The position numbers and the translations under genes are program-made. Below, piece by piece: positions 11,677 through 20,367 of a DNA stretch of 64,000 bases. Position 1 is the stretch's first letter. Each line of letters starts with the position of its first letter. Origin of the DNA: Betaproteobacteria bacterium (GTDB lineage Bacteria > Pseudomonadota > Gammaproteobacteria > Burkholderiales > Casimicrobiaceae); contig BOKS01000006.1 of the NCBI GenBank assembly GCA_016861105.1, forward strand, positions 124,001 through 188,000, in the 5' to 3' direction. Below the pieces are notes generated by a model. It was not told the DNA's origin, ran no database searches, and was given only the letters and a program-made list of their open reading frames with translations.

Positions 11677-12993
11677 ATGACCGCTCCCCGTCCCGTCGAC
11701 CTCGCGCTCCGTGCCCGCTGGATCCTGCCGATGGAGCCCGGCTGCGTGCTGGACGACCACGCGCTGGTCGTCGACGAAGGCCGCATCGTCGACCTGCTGC
11801 CCGCTGCCGACCTGTCCGCGCGCTTCGCGCCGCGCGAGCACGCGACGTTCGCGCGCCACGTGCTGATGCCCGGCCTGGTCAACGCCCACACGCACGCGGC
11901 GATGACGCTGCTGCGCGGCATCGCCGACGACGTCCCGCTCGATGCTTGGCTGCGCGACCACATCTGGCCGCGCGAGTCGGCGTTCGTCACGCCCGAGTTC
12001 GTGCACGACGGGGCGACGCTGGCCGCTGTCGAGATGCTGCGCGGCGGCATCACCTGCTGCAGCGACATGTACTTCTACCCGGACGCGGCGGCACAGGCCT
12101 TCGACGCGGCGGGCCTGCGCGCGGTGATCGGCCTCCCCGTCCTCGACTTCCCGACCCCCTACGCGAGCGACGCGGACGACTACCTGCGCGTCGGGCTCGC
12201 GGCGCGCGATGCGCTCAAGCACCTGCCGCGCCTGACGTGGATGCTCGCGCCGCACGCGCCGTACACCGTCGGCGACGCCGCGTTCGCCCGCATCGTCACC
12301 TACGCGCGCCAGCTCGACCTGCCGATCCAGACGCACCTGCAGGAGACACGGGCCGAGCTCGACGAGGCGCTGGCAAGGACCGGCGAGACCGAGCTCGCAC
12401 GCTTGGACAGGCTGGGCGCGACCGGGCCGAACTTCGTCGCCATCCACGCTGTCCATCTGGGCGCCGGCGACCGCGAGCGCCTGGCGACACAACGATGCAG
12501 CGTCGTCCACTGCCCGGCCTCGAACATGAAGCTCGCCAGCGGCATCGCGCCGGTCGCCGGGCTCGTGGCGCAGGGCATCGACGTGGCGCTGGGCACCGAC
12601 GGCGCGGCGTCGAACAACCGGCTCGACCTGTTCGCCGAGATGCGCCTCGCGGCGCTGCTGGCGAAGGTCGCCACCGGCGACGCGGCCGCGCTGCCCGCCG
12701 CCGCCGTGCTGCACATGGCCACGCTGGGCGGCGCGCGCGTCCTGTCGCTGGAGGCGTCGATCGGCAGCCTCGTGCCGGGCAAGCAGGCCGACGTCGTGGC
12801 CGTGGACCTGGGCGAGATCGACGATGCGCCGGTGTACGATCCCATCTCGCACCTCGTGCACGTCGCGTCGCGCGAGCGCGTGAGCGACGTGTGGGTCGCG
12901 GGCGAGAGGGTGGTGCGCGACCGGGTCCCCGTCCGCGTCGACGTGCCGGCCCTCGCCGCGCGCACGCGGCTGTGGCAGCAGAAGCTCCGGTGA
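11677..12993 (+). CDS. mtaD: TRZ/ATZ-family amidohydrolase, probable MTA/SAH (adenosine) deaminase
   Basis: The 438-residue metal-dependent hydrolase has the amidohydrolase metal site LVNAHTHAAMTLLRG near residue 70, LAPHAPYTV, QTHLQETRAE, FVAIHAVHL and the late aspartate in VALGTDGAASNN. It closes with the IGSLVPGKQADVVAVDL C-terminus typical of the subfamily. In Pseudomonas the homologous gene sits at the same place beside ubiG-gph and encodes 5'-methylthioadenosine deaminase, feeding a methylthioinosine phosphorylase. A phosphorylase of that type is present at 24383-25159, which supports the MTA-salvage role. S-adenosylhomocysteine or other deaminase substrates remain possible. ubiG follows after 4 nt. 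Confidence 0.88.
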   Translation: MTAPRPVDLALRARWILPMEPGCVLDDHALVVDEGRIVDLLPAADLSARFAPREHATFARHVLMPGLVNAHTHAAMTLLRGIADDVPLDAWLRDHIWPRESAFVTPEFVHDGATLAAVEMLRGGITCCSDMYFYPDAAAQAFDAAGLRAVIGLPVLDFPTPYASDADDYLRVGLAARDALKHLPRLTWMLAPHAPYTVGDAAFARIVTYARQLDLPIQTHLQETRAELDEALARTGETELARLDRLGATGPNFVAIHAVHLGAGDRERLATQRCSVVHCPASNMKLASGIAPVAGLVAQGIDVALGTDGAASNNRLDLFAEMRLAALLAKVATGDAAALPAAAVLHMATLGGARVLSLEASIGSLVPGKQADVVAVDLGEIDDAPVYDPISHLVHVASRERVSDVWVAGERVVRDRVPVRVDVPALAARTRLWQQKLR

Positions 12994-12997
12994 CCTC

Positions 12998-13729
12998 ATG
13001 ACGACACACGCCGCCCGTCCCCTCCGCAATGCCGATCCGGCCGAACTCGCCAAGTTCGCGGCGCTCGCGCACCACTGGTGGGACCCCGAGCACGAGATGT
13101 TCGGCACGCTGCACAAGATCAACCCGCTGCGGCTCGGATGGATCGAGGGTGTCGCCGGCGACGTGGCGGGCAAGCGCGTCGTCGACGTGGGCTGCGGGGG
13201 CGGGATCCTCGTTGAGGCGCTCGCCGGGCGCGGCGCCGAGGTGCTCGGCATCGACCTCGGGGAGAAGGCGCTCGGCGTCGCCAGGCTGCACAAGCTCGAG
13301 TCCGGCGCGAACGTCGACTACCGCCTCGTCGCCGCCGAGGATCTCGCGCGCGAGCGGCCCGCGTCGTTCGACCTGGTGACCTGCATGGAGATGCTCGAGC
13401 ACGTGCCGGATCCCGCGTCGACGGTAGCAGCGTGCGCGGCGCTCGCGCGGCCCGGCGGCACGGTCGTCTTCGCCACGATCAACCGCAATCCGAAGTCGTA
13501 CGTGTTCGCGATCCTCGGCGCCGAGTACGTGCTGCGGCTGCTGCCGCGCGGCACGCACGACTGGTCGCGGTTCGTCCGGCCGGCCGAGCTCGCCGCGCAC
13601 GCGCGGCGGGCCGGCCTCGACCTCGTCGATACGATCGGCCTGGTCTACAACCCCTTCACGCGCATCTTCCGCCTCGAGCGCGGCGACCTCGACGTCAACT
13701 ACATGGCCGCCTTCCGCCGCCATGCCTGA
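12998..13729 (+). CDS. ubiG: Ubiquinone O-methyltransferase (3-demethylubiquinol / polyprenylcatechol)
   Basis: The 243-residue class I SAM methyltransferase has FAALAHHWWDPEHEMFGTLH near the N-terminus (a UbiG signature), the SAM motif RVVDVGCGGGILVEALA, EVLGIDLGE, FDLVTCMEMLEHVPDP and the late NPFTRIFRLERGDLDVNYM segment. It performs both O-methylations of ubiquinone synthesis at the inner membrane. It is translationally linked to mtaD and overlaps gph by 8 nt. Together with ubiUVT at 50.7-53.1 kb it shows that the organism makes ubiquinone. Confidence 0.96.
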   Translation: MTTHAARPLRNADPAELAKFAALAHHWWDPEHEMFGTLHKINPLRLGWIEGVAGDVAGKRVVDVGCGGGILVEALAGRGAEVLGIDLGEKALGVARLHKLESGANVDYRLVAAEDLARERPASFDLVTCMEMLEHVPDPASTVAACAALARPGGTVVFATINRNPKSYVFAILGAEYVLRLLPRGTHDWSRFVRPAELAAHARRAGLDLVDTIGLVYNPFTRIFRLERGDLDVNYMAAFRRHA

Positions 13730-14408
13730 AGCGCGGCCGCTCGCGGTCGACGCGGTGCTGTTCGACCTCGACGGCACGCTGGCAGACACGGCCGGCGACC
13801 TCGCGGGCGCGTTGAATGCGATCCGCCGGGAGCGCGGTCTCGCGCCGCTGCCGGTGGAGGACCTGCGTGCGCACGCGTCCGCCGGCGCGCGCGGAATGCT
13901 GCAGGCGGGGCTCGGCATCGGACCGGGGGACGACGGGTACGACGCGCTGCGCGACGCGTTCCTCGCGCACTACGCCGCCTGCCTCGCGGAGACGACGCGC
14001 CTGTTCGACGGCGTCGCCGGCCTGCTCGACGCGCTGGACGCGCGCGGCTTCGCCTGGGGCATCGTGACCAACAAGGCCGGCCGCTTCACGCGACCGGTCG
14101 TCGCAGCGCTGGGGCTCGCGGGGCGTGCCGGCACCGTCGTGTCGGGCGACACCACGCCCCACGCCAAGCCGCATCCCGCGCCGATGCACCACGCGGCTCG
14201 CGAGCTCGGCGTCGCGGCGCAGCGCTGCGTCTACGTCGGCGACGACCTGCGCGACGTGCTCGCCGGCAACGCCGCGGGGATGGCGACGCTCGTGGCGCGC
14301 TGGGGCTACCTCGGCACGGGCGAGCCGCACGACGCGTGGCCGGCGCACGGCGGCGCGGACGCTCCGCTCGGCCTGCTCCACTGGCTGCCCGCCCGTCCGG
14401 GCGGATGA
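13722..14408 (+). CDS. gph: Phosphoglycolate phosphatase (HAD family)
   Basis: The 228-residue HAD hydrolase has motif I LFDLDGTLADT, a cap domain, motif II GIVTNKAGRFTRP, the lysine of motif III in HAKPHPAP, and motif IV YVGDDLRDVLAGNAAGM. Its position directly after ubiG, overlapping by 8 nt, is the conserved ubiG-gph pair. The substrate is taken to be 2-phosphoglycolate from DNA repair or oxygenation chemistry. Some members of this pair, such as the MupP type, act on sugar phosphates of cell-wall recycling, so specificity is less certain than family. Confidence 0.9.
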   Translation: MPEARPLAVDAVLFDLDGTLADTAGDLAGALNAIRRERGLAPLPVEDLRAHASAGARGMLQAGLGIGPGDDGYDALRDAFLAHYAACLAETTRLFDGVAGLLDALDARGFAWGIVTNKAGRFTRPVVAALGLAGRAGTVVSGDTTPHAKPHPAPMHHAARELGVAAQRCVYVGDDLRDVLAGNAAGMATLVARWGYLGTGEPHDAWPAHGGADAPLGLLHWLPARPGG

Positions 14409-14433
14409 AGCGCGCGGCGCCGGCCCGCTCGCA

Positions 14434-15240
14434 TCACGAGCAGGCGCCGGCGTTGACGATCAGCAGCTCCTGCGGCTCGCTGCCGCGCAGTCCCGTCAGC
14501 CGCACGGCCTGGCTCGCCTGCAGCGGCCGCAGGACCGCGATGACGATGTCGTCGGGGGTGCGCAGCGCGATGCCGTTCGCCTGCTGGACGCGATCGCCCT
14601 TGCGCAGCCCGAGCATGGCCGCGAAACCCGTCGCTTCGCGCACGACGAGCGCTCCGTCGCGCGCCTCGGCCACTGCCGCGAGCGTCTCCGGCTGCGCGAT
14701 CAGCCCCGCCACCAGCTCGGCATTCAGGCGGACGACCGGGCCGCCATAGCCCGGCGGGACGCACGCATCCCGTCGGGCGGACGGGGCCGCCGCGCCGGAC
14801 ACCGGCGCCTGCGCGCGCAGATCGATCCGCCGCTCGCCGCCCGCGCCGCGCAGCGTGATGCCGTCCGCGTGCACCGCGGCGAGCGTTTCCGCATCGCCGA
14901 CCGCGTCGCCCACCGCGACGAGCCGCGGCGTGCCGTCGGGGAGGCGCAGCAGCGCGCGCCCTCCTCCGTCGCGCTCGGAGAGCAGGCCCAGCAGCCGCAG
15001 CGCGCCCGCCGGCGCCGCGGGGGCCGGCGGCGCAGGGGCCGCAACGTCGGGCCCCGGCGTGCCGAACGGCGGCGAGAGCGCGAGCGCGGCCACGACGTCG
15101 CCGACGGCCGCGTCGGGGACCGTCCCGGTCGCGGGGCCGAGCCAGCGCCAGCCCCAGTGGGCGAGGACGGCAGCGAGCGCGGCGACGCCCGCGAGCGTGA
15201 CGAGCGCGGCGGCCCACGAGCGCATTTGCACCGCGATCAC
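14434..15240 (-). CDS. GspC-like type II secretion protein with PDZ domain (orphan)
   Basis: The protein has 268 residues, or 263 from the ATG at 15225. It has one N-terminal membrane segment (WAAALVTLAGVAALAAVLA), a periplasmic HR-like domain (LRLLGLLSERDGGGRALLRL, then GTPRLVAVGD) and a C-terminal PDZ domain (GLRKGDRVQQANGI, then VIAVLRPLQASQAVRL). This is the layout of GspC, the inner-membrane link of the type II secretion machine. No other gsp gene is nearby. The start is uncertain: GTG at 15240 or ATG at 15225, neither with a clear ribosome binding site. It could instead be a stand-alone PDZ protein. Confidence 0.72.
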   Translation of the reverse strand: MIAVQMRSWAAALVTLAGVAALAAVLAHWGWRWLGPATGTVPDAAVGDVVAALALSPPFGTPGPDVAAPAPPAPAAPAGALRLLGLLSERDGGGRALLRLPDGTPRLVAVGDAVGDAETLAAVHADGITLRGAGGERRIDLRAQAPVSGAAAPSARRDACVPPGYGGPVVRLNAELVAGLIAQPETLAAVAEARDGALVVREATGFAAMLGLRKGDRVQQANGIALRTPDDIVIAVLRPLQASQAVRLTGLRGSEPQELLIVNAGACS

Positions 15241-15281
15241 CCGCGGCGACGGCGCACGGCGGTGCGCACCGGGCCCGTTGC

Positions 15282-15287
15282 TACAAT
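15282..15287 (+). promoter_or_regulatory. Candidate -10 element for dapC
   Basis: TACAAT preceded by GTTGC lies 30 bp before the GTG start of dapC, in the divergent gap with the GspC-like gene. It would give a leader of about 23 nt. No -35 match is evident. Confidence 0.45.
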
Positions 15288-15316
15288 CCGCCGTCGCGTC
15301 AACGCCCCTCCCGCTC

Positions 15317-16510
15317 GTGAATCCGCGCCTCGGCCTGCTGCAGCCGTACCCGTTCGAGCGGCTGCGCGCGCTGTTCGCAGGCCAGGGTCCCGCCGCCGGG
15401 CGCCGCCCGATCGTGCTGTCGATCGGGGAGCCGAAGCATCCGACGCCGCAGTTCGTGCTCGACGCGCTCGCCGGGGGCGGCAGCGGAGTCGCACATTATC
15501 CCACGACGATCGGCGCTCCCGCGCTGCGCGAGGCGATCGCGGCGTGGCTCGCGCGCCGCCATCGCCTGCCGCCGCTCGATCCCGCCACGCAAGTGCTTCC
15601 GGTGCTGGGCAGCCGCGAGGCGCTCTTCGCGTTCGCCCAGACGATCGTCGATGCCAGCCGTCCCGGCGCGACGGTCGTGATGCCCAATCCCTTCTACCAG
15701 ATCTACGAAGGCGCGGCGCTGCTCGCCGGTGCCGGCGCACACTTCGTCAACGCGCAGGCGGAGCGCGGCTTCGCCGGCGCGTGGGACGCGGTGCCCGACG
15801 CGGTCTGGGCCCGGACCCAGCTCGTGTACGTGTGCTCGCCGGACAATCCCACCGGGCGGGTGACGACGCAGGCGGAGTGGAGCCGGCTGTTCGCGCTGGC
15901 CGATCGCCACGGCTTCGCCATCGCGTCCGACGAGTGCTATTCGGAGATCTACTTCGACGAGGCGCGGCCGCCGCTGTCGGCACTGGCCGCGGCCCTTGCC
16001 GACGGGCGCGACGACTACCGCGGCCTCGTGGCGTTCGGCAGCCTGTCGAAGCGGTCCAACGCACCGGGGCTGCGCTCCGGCTACGTCGCCGGCGACGCGG
16101 CACTGGTCAAGGCGTTCCTGCTCTACCGCACCTACCACGGCTCGGCGATGTCCCCGGCAGTGGCCCAGGCGAGCATCGCAGCGTGGTCCGACGAGGCGCA
16201 CGTCGTCGACAACCGGCGCCTGTACGCGCGCAAGTTCGCGGCGCTGCAGCCGCGGCTCGCGCAGGCGCTGCCCTGCGCGATGCCCGAGGCGGCGTTCTAC
16301 CTGTGGGCCGCGACGCCGATCGACGACGCCGAGTTCGCGCGCCGGCTCCACGCCGAGGAGAACGTCGCGGTGCTCCCCGGCAGCTACTTCGCGCGCGACA
16401 CGGCCGCCGGCCACCCGGGTCGCGGGCGGATCCGCATCGCGCTGGTGGCCGACGAGGCCGAGTGCGCCGAGGGGATCGACCGGATCGTCGCCTTCGCGCG
16501 CCGGCTGTAG
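15317..16510 (+). CDS. dapC: N-succinyldiaminopimelate aminotransferase
   Basis: The 397-residue class I PLP aminotransferase starts at GTG with VNPRLGLLQPYPFERLRALF, matching the MNP..LQPYPFEKLRALF start of betaproteobacterial DapC. Other motifs are LSIGEPKHPTP, VVMPNPFYQIYEGAA, CSPDNPTGRV, ASDECYSEIYFDE and the PLP-lysine region GSLSKRSNAPGLRSGY. It catalyses the transamination between DapD and DapE in lysine/diaminopimelate synthesis, and both partners are in this window. The open frame extends far upstream into the opposite-strand gene but without homology. Confidence 0.94.
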   Translation: MNPRLGLLQPYPFERLRALFAGQGPAAGRRPIVLSIGEPKHPTPQFVLDALAGGGSGVAHYPTTIGAPALREAIAAWLARRHRLPPLDPATQVLPVLGSREALFAFAQTIVDASRPGATVVMPNPFYQIYEGAALLAGAGAHFVNAQAERGFAGAWDAVPDAVWARTQLVYVCSPDNPTGRVTTQAEWSRLFALADRHGFAIASDECYSEIYFDEARPPLSALAAALADGRDDYRGLVAFGSLSKRSNAPGLRSGYVAGDAALVKAFLLYRTYHGSAMSPAVAQASIAAWSDEAHVVDNRRLYARKFAALQPRLAQALPCAMPEAAFYLWAATPIDDAEFARRLHAEENVAVLPGSYFARDTAAGHPGRGRIRIALVADEAECAEGIDRIVAFARRL

Positions 16511-16610
16511 CGGCGCCCCTCGGGCAGCGGCGCCCCGCGCCCCGTCCCGCACGTCCCGTCCGCCGCAGCGGCGCCTCGTCGCCGCAGGGCCGGGACGCGC
16601 TTCCTTTGCC

Positions 16611-16616
16611 TAGAAT
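16611..16616 (+). promoter_or_regulatory. Candidate -10 element for the LytS-like kinase
   Basis: TAGAAT lies 6 bp before the ATG at 16623, so the predicted transcription start falls on the start codon. No ribosome binding site lies between them. No -35 match is visible, so the evidence is the hexamer and its placement only. Confidence 0.35.
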
Positions 16617-16622
16617 GCGGCC

Positions 16623-17708
16623 ATGAACGCCTTGCCCGTCGCCGACCCGCCGGGGCTGCGCCCGCTGTCCGCCGCGCTTGCCCGGGGCTTCCGGTTCCGG
16701 CCGATGACGGCCCTGCTGATCGCCGCGATCAACACCGGCATCGCGCTGATCTCGTGGGACCGCGACCCGCGGCCGTTCTGGCACCCGCTGCTGACCGTCC
16801 AGATCTACGGCTTCTGCATCGCCTACGCGGTCAACGTGCTGCGACCCTGGGAACGCGAGCGGCCGATCCTCCCGCTCGCCGCGGCCTGCGCGCTCGCCTC
16901 GGTCGTCGGCGTCGTGCTCGTGATCGCTGTCAAGGGCTATTCGCTCGAGCACGTCAGCGCGAACTGGAGCGTGTTCGCCTGGAACGTGATCCAGGCGTCG
17001 ATCAACGGTTTCTTCGTGAGTCTGCTGTTCTTCGTCAAGTTCCGCGAGGCGCGCGCCAGCGCCGCGCTGCTGCGCGCCGAGGCCGAGCGCAACCTGCTCG
17101 CCAAGCAGGCCGTCGAGGCGGAGCTCAAGCTGATGCAGGCGCAGATCGAGCCGCACTTCCTGTTCAACACGCTCGCCTCGGTGCAGTTCCTGACCGAGAC
17201 CGACCCGCAGCGCGCGGGCCGCCTGCTCGGCCACCTGATCGACTACCTGCGCGCGGCGCTGCCGGACCTGCGGGCGAAGTCCACGACCCTCGGCCGCGAG
17301 GCCGACCTCGCGAAGGCCTACCTCGAGATCCTCGCGATCCGCATGGGACCGCGGCTCGCGTTCGACGTCGACGTGCCCTCCGACCTGCGGCCGCACGCGT
17401 TCCCGCCGAACATGCTGATCTCGCTGGTCGAGAACGCGATCAAGCACGGCCTCGAGCCGTCGGCCGACGGCGGCCGTCTCGCCATCGTCGCGCGCCGCGA
17501 CGACGATCGCCTCGCCGTGACCGTGACAGACACCGGCCGCGGCCTCGCGGCGAGCGCGCTCGGCGGCACCAACGGCAACGGCGTGGGCCTCACCAACCTG
17601 CGCGACCGGCTGGCGGCGCTGTACGGGACGCGCGGCCGCTTCGAGATCGCCGAGCACGCGCCGCGCGGCACGCGTGCGATGATCGCGATCCCCTACGAGC
17701 CCGCCTGA
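16623..17708 (+). CDS. LytS-type membrane sensor histidine kinase
   Basis: The 361-residue protein has four hydrophobic N-terminal segments between about residues 25 and 145, a short coiled-coil-like helix (ASAALLRAEAERNLLAKQ), then a His_kinase (PF06580-type) domain with phospho-acceptor His in QIEPHFLFNTLASVQFL. A HATPase domain follows with ENAIKHGLEP, DTGRGL and GVGLTNLRDRL. This class pairs with LytTR response regulators, and one starts 7 nt downstream. The stimulus is unknown; no periplasmic sensor domain is present, so sensing is probably within the membrane. Confidence 0.9.
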   Translation: MNALPVADPPGLRPLSAALARGFRFRPMTALLIAAINTGIALISWDRDPRPFWHPLLTVQIYGFCIAYAVNVLRPWERERPILPLAAACALASVVGVVLVIAVKGYSLEHVSANWSVFAWNVIQASINGFFVSLLFFVKFREARASAALLRAEAERNLLAKQAVEAELKLMQAQIEPHFLFNTLASVQFLTETDPQRAGRLLGHLIDYLRAALPDLRAKSTTLGREADLAKAYLEILAIRMGPRLAFDVDVPSDLRPHAFPPNMLISLVENAIKHGLEPSADGGRLAIVARRDDDRLAVTVTDTGRGLAASALGGTNGNGVGLTNLRDRLAALYGTRGRFEIAEHAPRGTRAMIAIPYEPA

Positions 17709-17715
17709 GGTTCCG

Positions 17716-18459
17716 ATGCCGCGCGCTCTGATCGCCGAGGACGAGCCGTTGCTGCGCGAGCAGCTCAAGCGCCGCCTCGCCGAGGCGTGGCCGGAGCTCA
17801 CCGTCGCCGCCGAGGCGGCGACGGGCGCGGAGGCGGTCGCGACCTTCGACGCCGATCCCGTCGACGTCGCGTTCCTCGACATCCGCATGCCCGTGATGAG
17901 CGGGCTCGACGTGGCCCGCGCCATCGGCGACCGCGCGCACGTGGTGTTCGTGACCGCCTACGACGAGTACGCGATCGCGGCCTTCGAGGAGGGCGCGATC
18001 GACTACCTGCTGAAGCCGGTGACCCCGGAGCGCATCGCCAAGGTCGTCGCGCGCCTCAAGGCGCGGCTGGCCGCGCCGCCGCTCGACCTCGCGGCGCTGA
18101 TCGCGAAGCTCGCGGCGCGCGAGGGCGGCGGCGGGCACCTCAAGTGGATCCGCGCCTCGCTCGGCAACGCGATGCGCATGCTGCCCATCGAGGATGTGCT
18201 GTACTTCCGCTCCGAGGACAAGTACACGAAGGTCGTGACCGCCGACGCCGAGGCGCTGATCCGCAAGCCGATCAAGGAGCTCTACGACGAGCTCGACCCC
18301 GAGGCGTTCTGGCAGATCCACCGCAGCACGATCGTGAGCCTGCGTGCGATCGCCAAGGTCGAGCGCGACTGGCGCGACCAGCCGGTCATCACGCTCAAGG
18401 GCCGGCCCGAGCAGCTCGTCGTCTCCCGGACGTTCGCGCATCTGTTCAAGGCGATGTGA
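17716..18459 (+). CDS. LytTR-family response regulator
   Basis: The 247-residue regulator has a receiver domain with acidic pocket (AEDEPLL), phospho-acceptor Asp55 in VAFLDIRMPVMSGLDV, conserved Thr in VFVTAYDEYA and Lys in YLLKPVTPERI. A LytTR DNA-binding domain follows from about residue 140 (LPIEDVLYFRSEDKYTKV, then FWQIHRSTIVSL). It is the partner of the adjacent LytS-like kinase. The AlgR/LytR class binds direct repeats upstream of targets; no target can be proven here, but the transporter 66 nt downstream is a candidate. Confidence 0.92.
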   Translation: MPRALIAEDEPLLREQLKRRLAEAWPELTVAAEAATGAEAVATFDADPVDVAFLDIRMPVMSGLDVARAIGDRAHVVFVTAYDEYAIAAFEEGAIDYLLKPVTPERIAKVVARLKARLAAPPLDLAALIAKLAAREGGGGHLKWIRASLGNAMRMLPIEDVLYFRSEDKYTKVVTADAEALIRKPIKELYDELDPEAFWQIHRSTIVSLRAIAKVERDWRDQPVITLKGRPEQLVVSRTFAHLFKAM

Positions 18460-18525
18460 CGAGCGTCGGCGAGTCACGTCGTTCCCGGCCGGCGGCACGC
18501 CCGTGATTGGCGCTAGCATGCACGC

Positions 18526-19497
18526 GTGCCGACCCGCGCGCTCGCCTTCCTCGGCCGCCACGCCACCGCTTTCATGGCCGGCGGCGTCCTGGTCGGGCTC
18601 GCCGTTCCTCCGCTCGCCGCCGCGGCCGGGCCGCTGCTGGTCCCCACGCTGCTGATTCCGCTGACGCTCGCGCTGATCCGCCTCGACTGGCGCGCCGTGG
18701 TCGCGTGGCGAGCGCGGCCCGGCGTGATCGCGCTGCTGGTCGTCTGGCTGCTCGTGGCCGCGCCGGTCCTGGTGTGGCTGCTGGCCGAGGCGCTGCGGCC
18801 CGCGGGCCTGCCAGCGTCGCTGCAGGTCGCGCTCGTGCTGATGGCCGCTTCGTCGCCCATCGTCTCCTCCGTCGCGATCGCGCTGATCGTCGGACTCGAC
18901 GCCGCGCTGGCGATCGTCGCGGTGCTGGTCGCGACGGCGCTCGTGCCGTTCACGCTGCCGGCGATGGCGCAGGCGCTGCTGGGCGTGACGCTCGAGATCG
19001 GACTCGGCGCGTTCATGCTCCGCCTGGTCCTGCTGGTCGGCAGCGCGTTCGTCGCCGCATGGCTCGTGCAGCACTTCGTCGCGCCCGCCGCGATCGCCCG
19101 CCGCCGCGACCTCCTCGACGGCCTCACGGTGCTCAACCTGGTCGTCTTCGCCCTCGCGATCATGGACGGCGTGACCGCGTTCGCGATCGCGCGCCCGGGC
19201 TACGCGGCAGCGGCGCTCGCCGCCGCGTTCGGGTTCAACCTCCTGCTGCAGGCCACCGGCTACGCACTCTTCCGGCGCCTCGGACGACGCGCGGCGCTCG
19301 CGGTCGCGCTGGCCTCCGGCAACTGCAACATGGGGCTCGTGCTGGTCGCGCTGCAGGGCAAGGCCGACTTCGAGGTCACCGTGTTCTTCGCGCTGGCGCA
19401 GATCCCGATGTACACGCTGCCGGCACTGATGGCGCGCGCCTACGCGCGGCTGCTCGGCCGCGCGCCCGGGACGGCCCGCCAACCCACGGTAAAATGA
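18526..19497 (+). CDS. Polytopic membrane transporter, BASS (bile acid:sodium symporter)-like
   Basis: The 323-residue protein is almost entirely hydrophobic, with about nine to ten membrane segments. Features resembling the BASS/NhaA-fold family are [15 protein letters not shown] (a Ser/Pro-containing crossover helix) and [16 protein letters not shown] (the second Asn-rich crossover). The pairing of these motifs suggests an elevator-type sodium-coupled organic anion carrier. The start is GTG at 18526, with a TAGCAT -10-like hexamer at 18514-18519 placing transcription start on the start codon. The substrate is unknown. Following a LytS/LytTR pair, it may be the regulated target. Confidence 0.7.
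   Translation: MPTRALAFLGRHATAFMAGGVLVGLAVPPLAAAAGPLLVPTLLIPLTLALIRLDWRAVVAWRARPGVIALLVVWLLVAAPVLVWLLAEALRPAGLPASLQVALVLMAASSPIVSSVAIALIVGLDAALAIVAVLVATALVPFTLPAMAQALLGVTLEIGLGAFMLRLVLLVGSAFVAAWLVQHFVAPAAIARRRDLLDGLTVLNLVVFALAIMDGVTAFAIARPGYAAAALAAAFGFNLLLQATGYALFRRLGRRAALAVALASGNCNMGLVLVALQGKADFEVTVFFALAQIPMYTLPALMARAYARLLGRAPGTARQPTVK
19490..19495 (+). promoter_or_regulatory. Candidate -10 element for dapD
   Basis: TAAAAT lies 27 bp before the dapD ATG and overlaps the last codon of the preceding transporter gene. A start near 19502 would give a leader of about 21 nt. Confidence 0.4.
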
Positions 19498-19522
19498 CGG
19501 TTTCTCGCCGGAAGGCTTCGCC

Positions 19523-20350
19523 ATGCCGCTGCAGACCGTGATCGACGCCGCCTGGGAGCAGCGCGCCGAGCTGTCCCCGAAGCACGCCCCGCCCCAGATC
19601 CGCGACGCCGTGGCGCACGTGATCGGCGAGCTCGACGCGGGACGGCTGCGCGTGGCCGAGAAACGCGGCGGCGACTGGGTCGTGCACCAGTGGATCAAGA
19701 AGGCCGTGCTGCTGTCGTTCCGGCTCTCCGACAACGTGGCCCTCGGCCCGCCACCGGAGCGCGCGCCGTTCCGCTTCTTCGACAAGGTGCCGACCAAGTT
19801 CGCCCGTTACGACGATGCCGCCTTCGCGGCCGCCGGCGTGCGCGTCGTGCCGCCCGCGGTGGCGCGGCGCGGCGCCTACGTCGCGCGCGACGTCGTGCTG
19901 ATGCCCTGCTACGTCAACATCGGTGCCTACGTCGACGAAGGGACGATGGTCGACACGTGGGCGACGGTCGGGTCGTGCGCGCAGATCGGGAAGAAGGTGC
20001 ACCTGTCCGGCGGCGTGGGCATCGGCGGCGTGCTGGAGCCGCTGCAGGCCAATCCGACCATCATCGAGGACAACTGCTTCATCGGCGCCCGCTCCGAGGT
20101 GGTCGAGGGCGTGGTCGTCGAGGAGAACTCGGTGCTGGGCATGGGCGTGTTCATCGGCCAGAGCACGAAGATCTACGACCGCGCGACGGGGACGGTGAGC
20201 TACGGCCGTGTGCCCGCGGGCTCGGTCGTGGTCGCCGGCAGCCTGCCGTCGTCCGAGGGTAGCTGCCACCTCTACTGCGCCGTCATCGTCAAGCGCGTCG
20301 ACGCGCAGACGCGCTCGAAGACGAGCATCAACGAGCTGCTGCGAAGCTGA
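19523..20350 (+). CDS. dapD: Tetrahydrodipicolinate N-succinyltransferase
   Basis: The 275-residue left-handed beta-helix acyltransferase has an N-terminal helical domain, [36 protein letters not shown], the hexapeptide-repeat core [40 protein letters not shown] and a C-terminus [18 protein letters not shown]. It transfers succinate from succinyl-CoA to tetrahydrodipicolinate, committing the cell to the succinylase branch of lysine/DAP synthesis. The stop overlaps an upstream ATG of map, so the two are probably cotranscribed. Confidence 0.97.
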   Translation: MPLQTVIDAAWEQRAELSPKHAPPQIRDAVAHVIGELDAGRLRVAEKRGGDWVVHQWIKKAVLLSFRLSDNVALGPPPERAPFRFFDKVPTKFARYDDAAFAAAGVRVVPPAVARRGAYVARDVVLMPCYVNIGAYVDEGTMVDTWATVGSCAQIGKKVHLSGGVGIGGVLEPLQANPTIIEDNCFIGARSEVVEGVVVEENSVLGMGVFIGQSTKIYDRATGTVSYGRVPAGSVVVAGSLPSSEGSCHLYCAVIVKRVDAQTRSKTSINELLRS

Positions 20351-20367
20351 TGAGGGCGCCGCTCCCC

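Noticed and set aside
14125..16626. 833-codon plus-strand frame spanning gph, the GspC-like gene and dapC
   Set aside because: Arg/Pro-rich with no domains, and out of frame with gph and dapC, which are both well supported.
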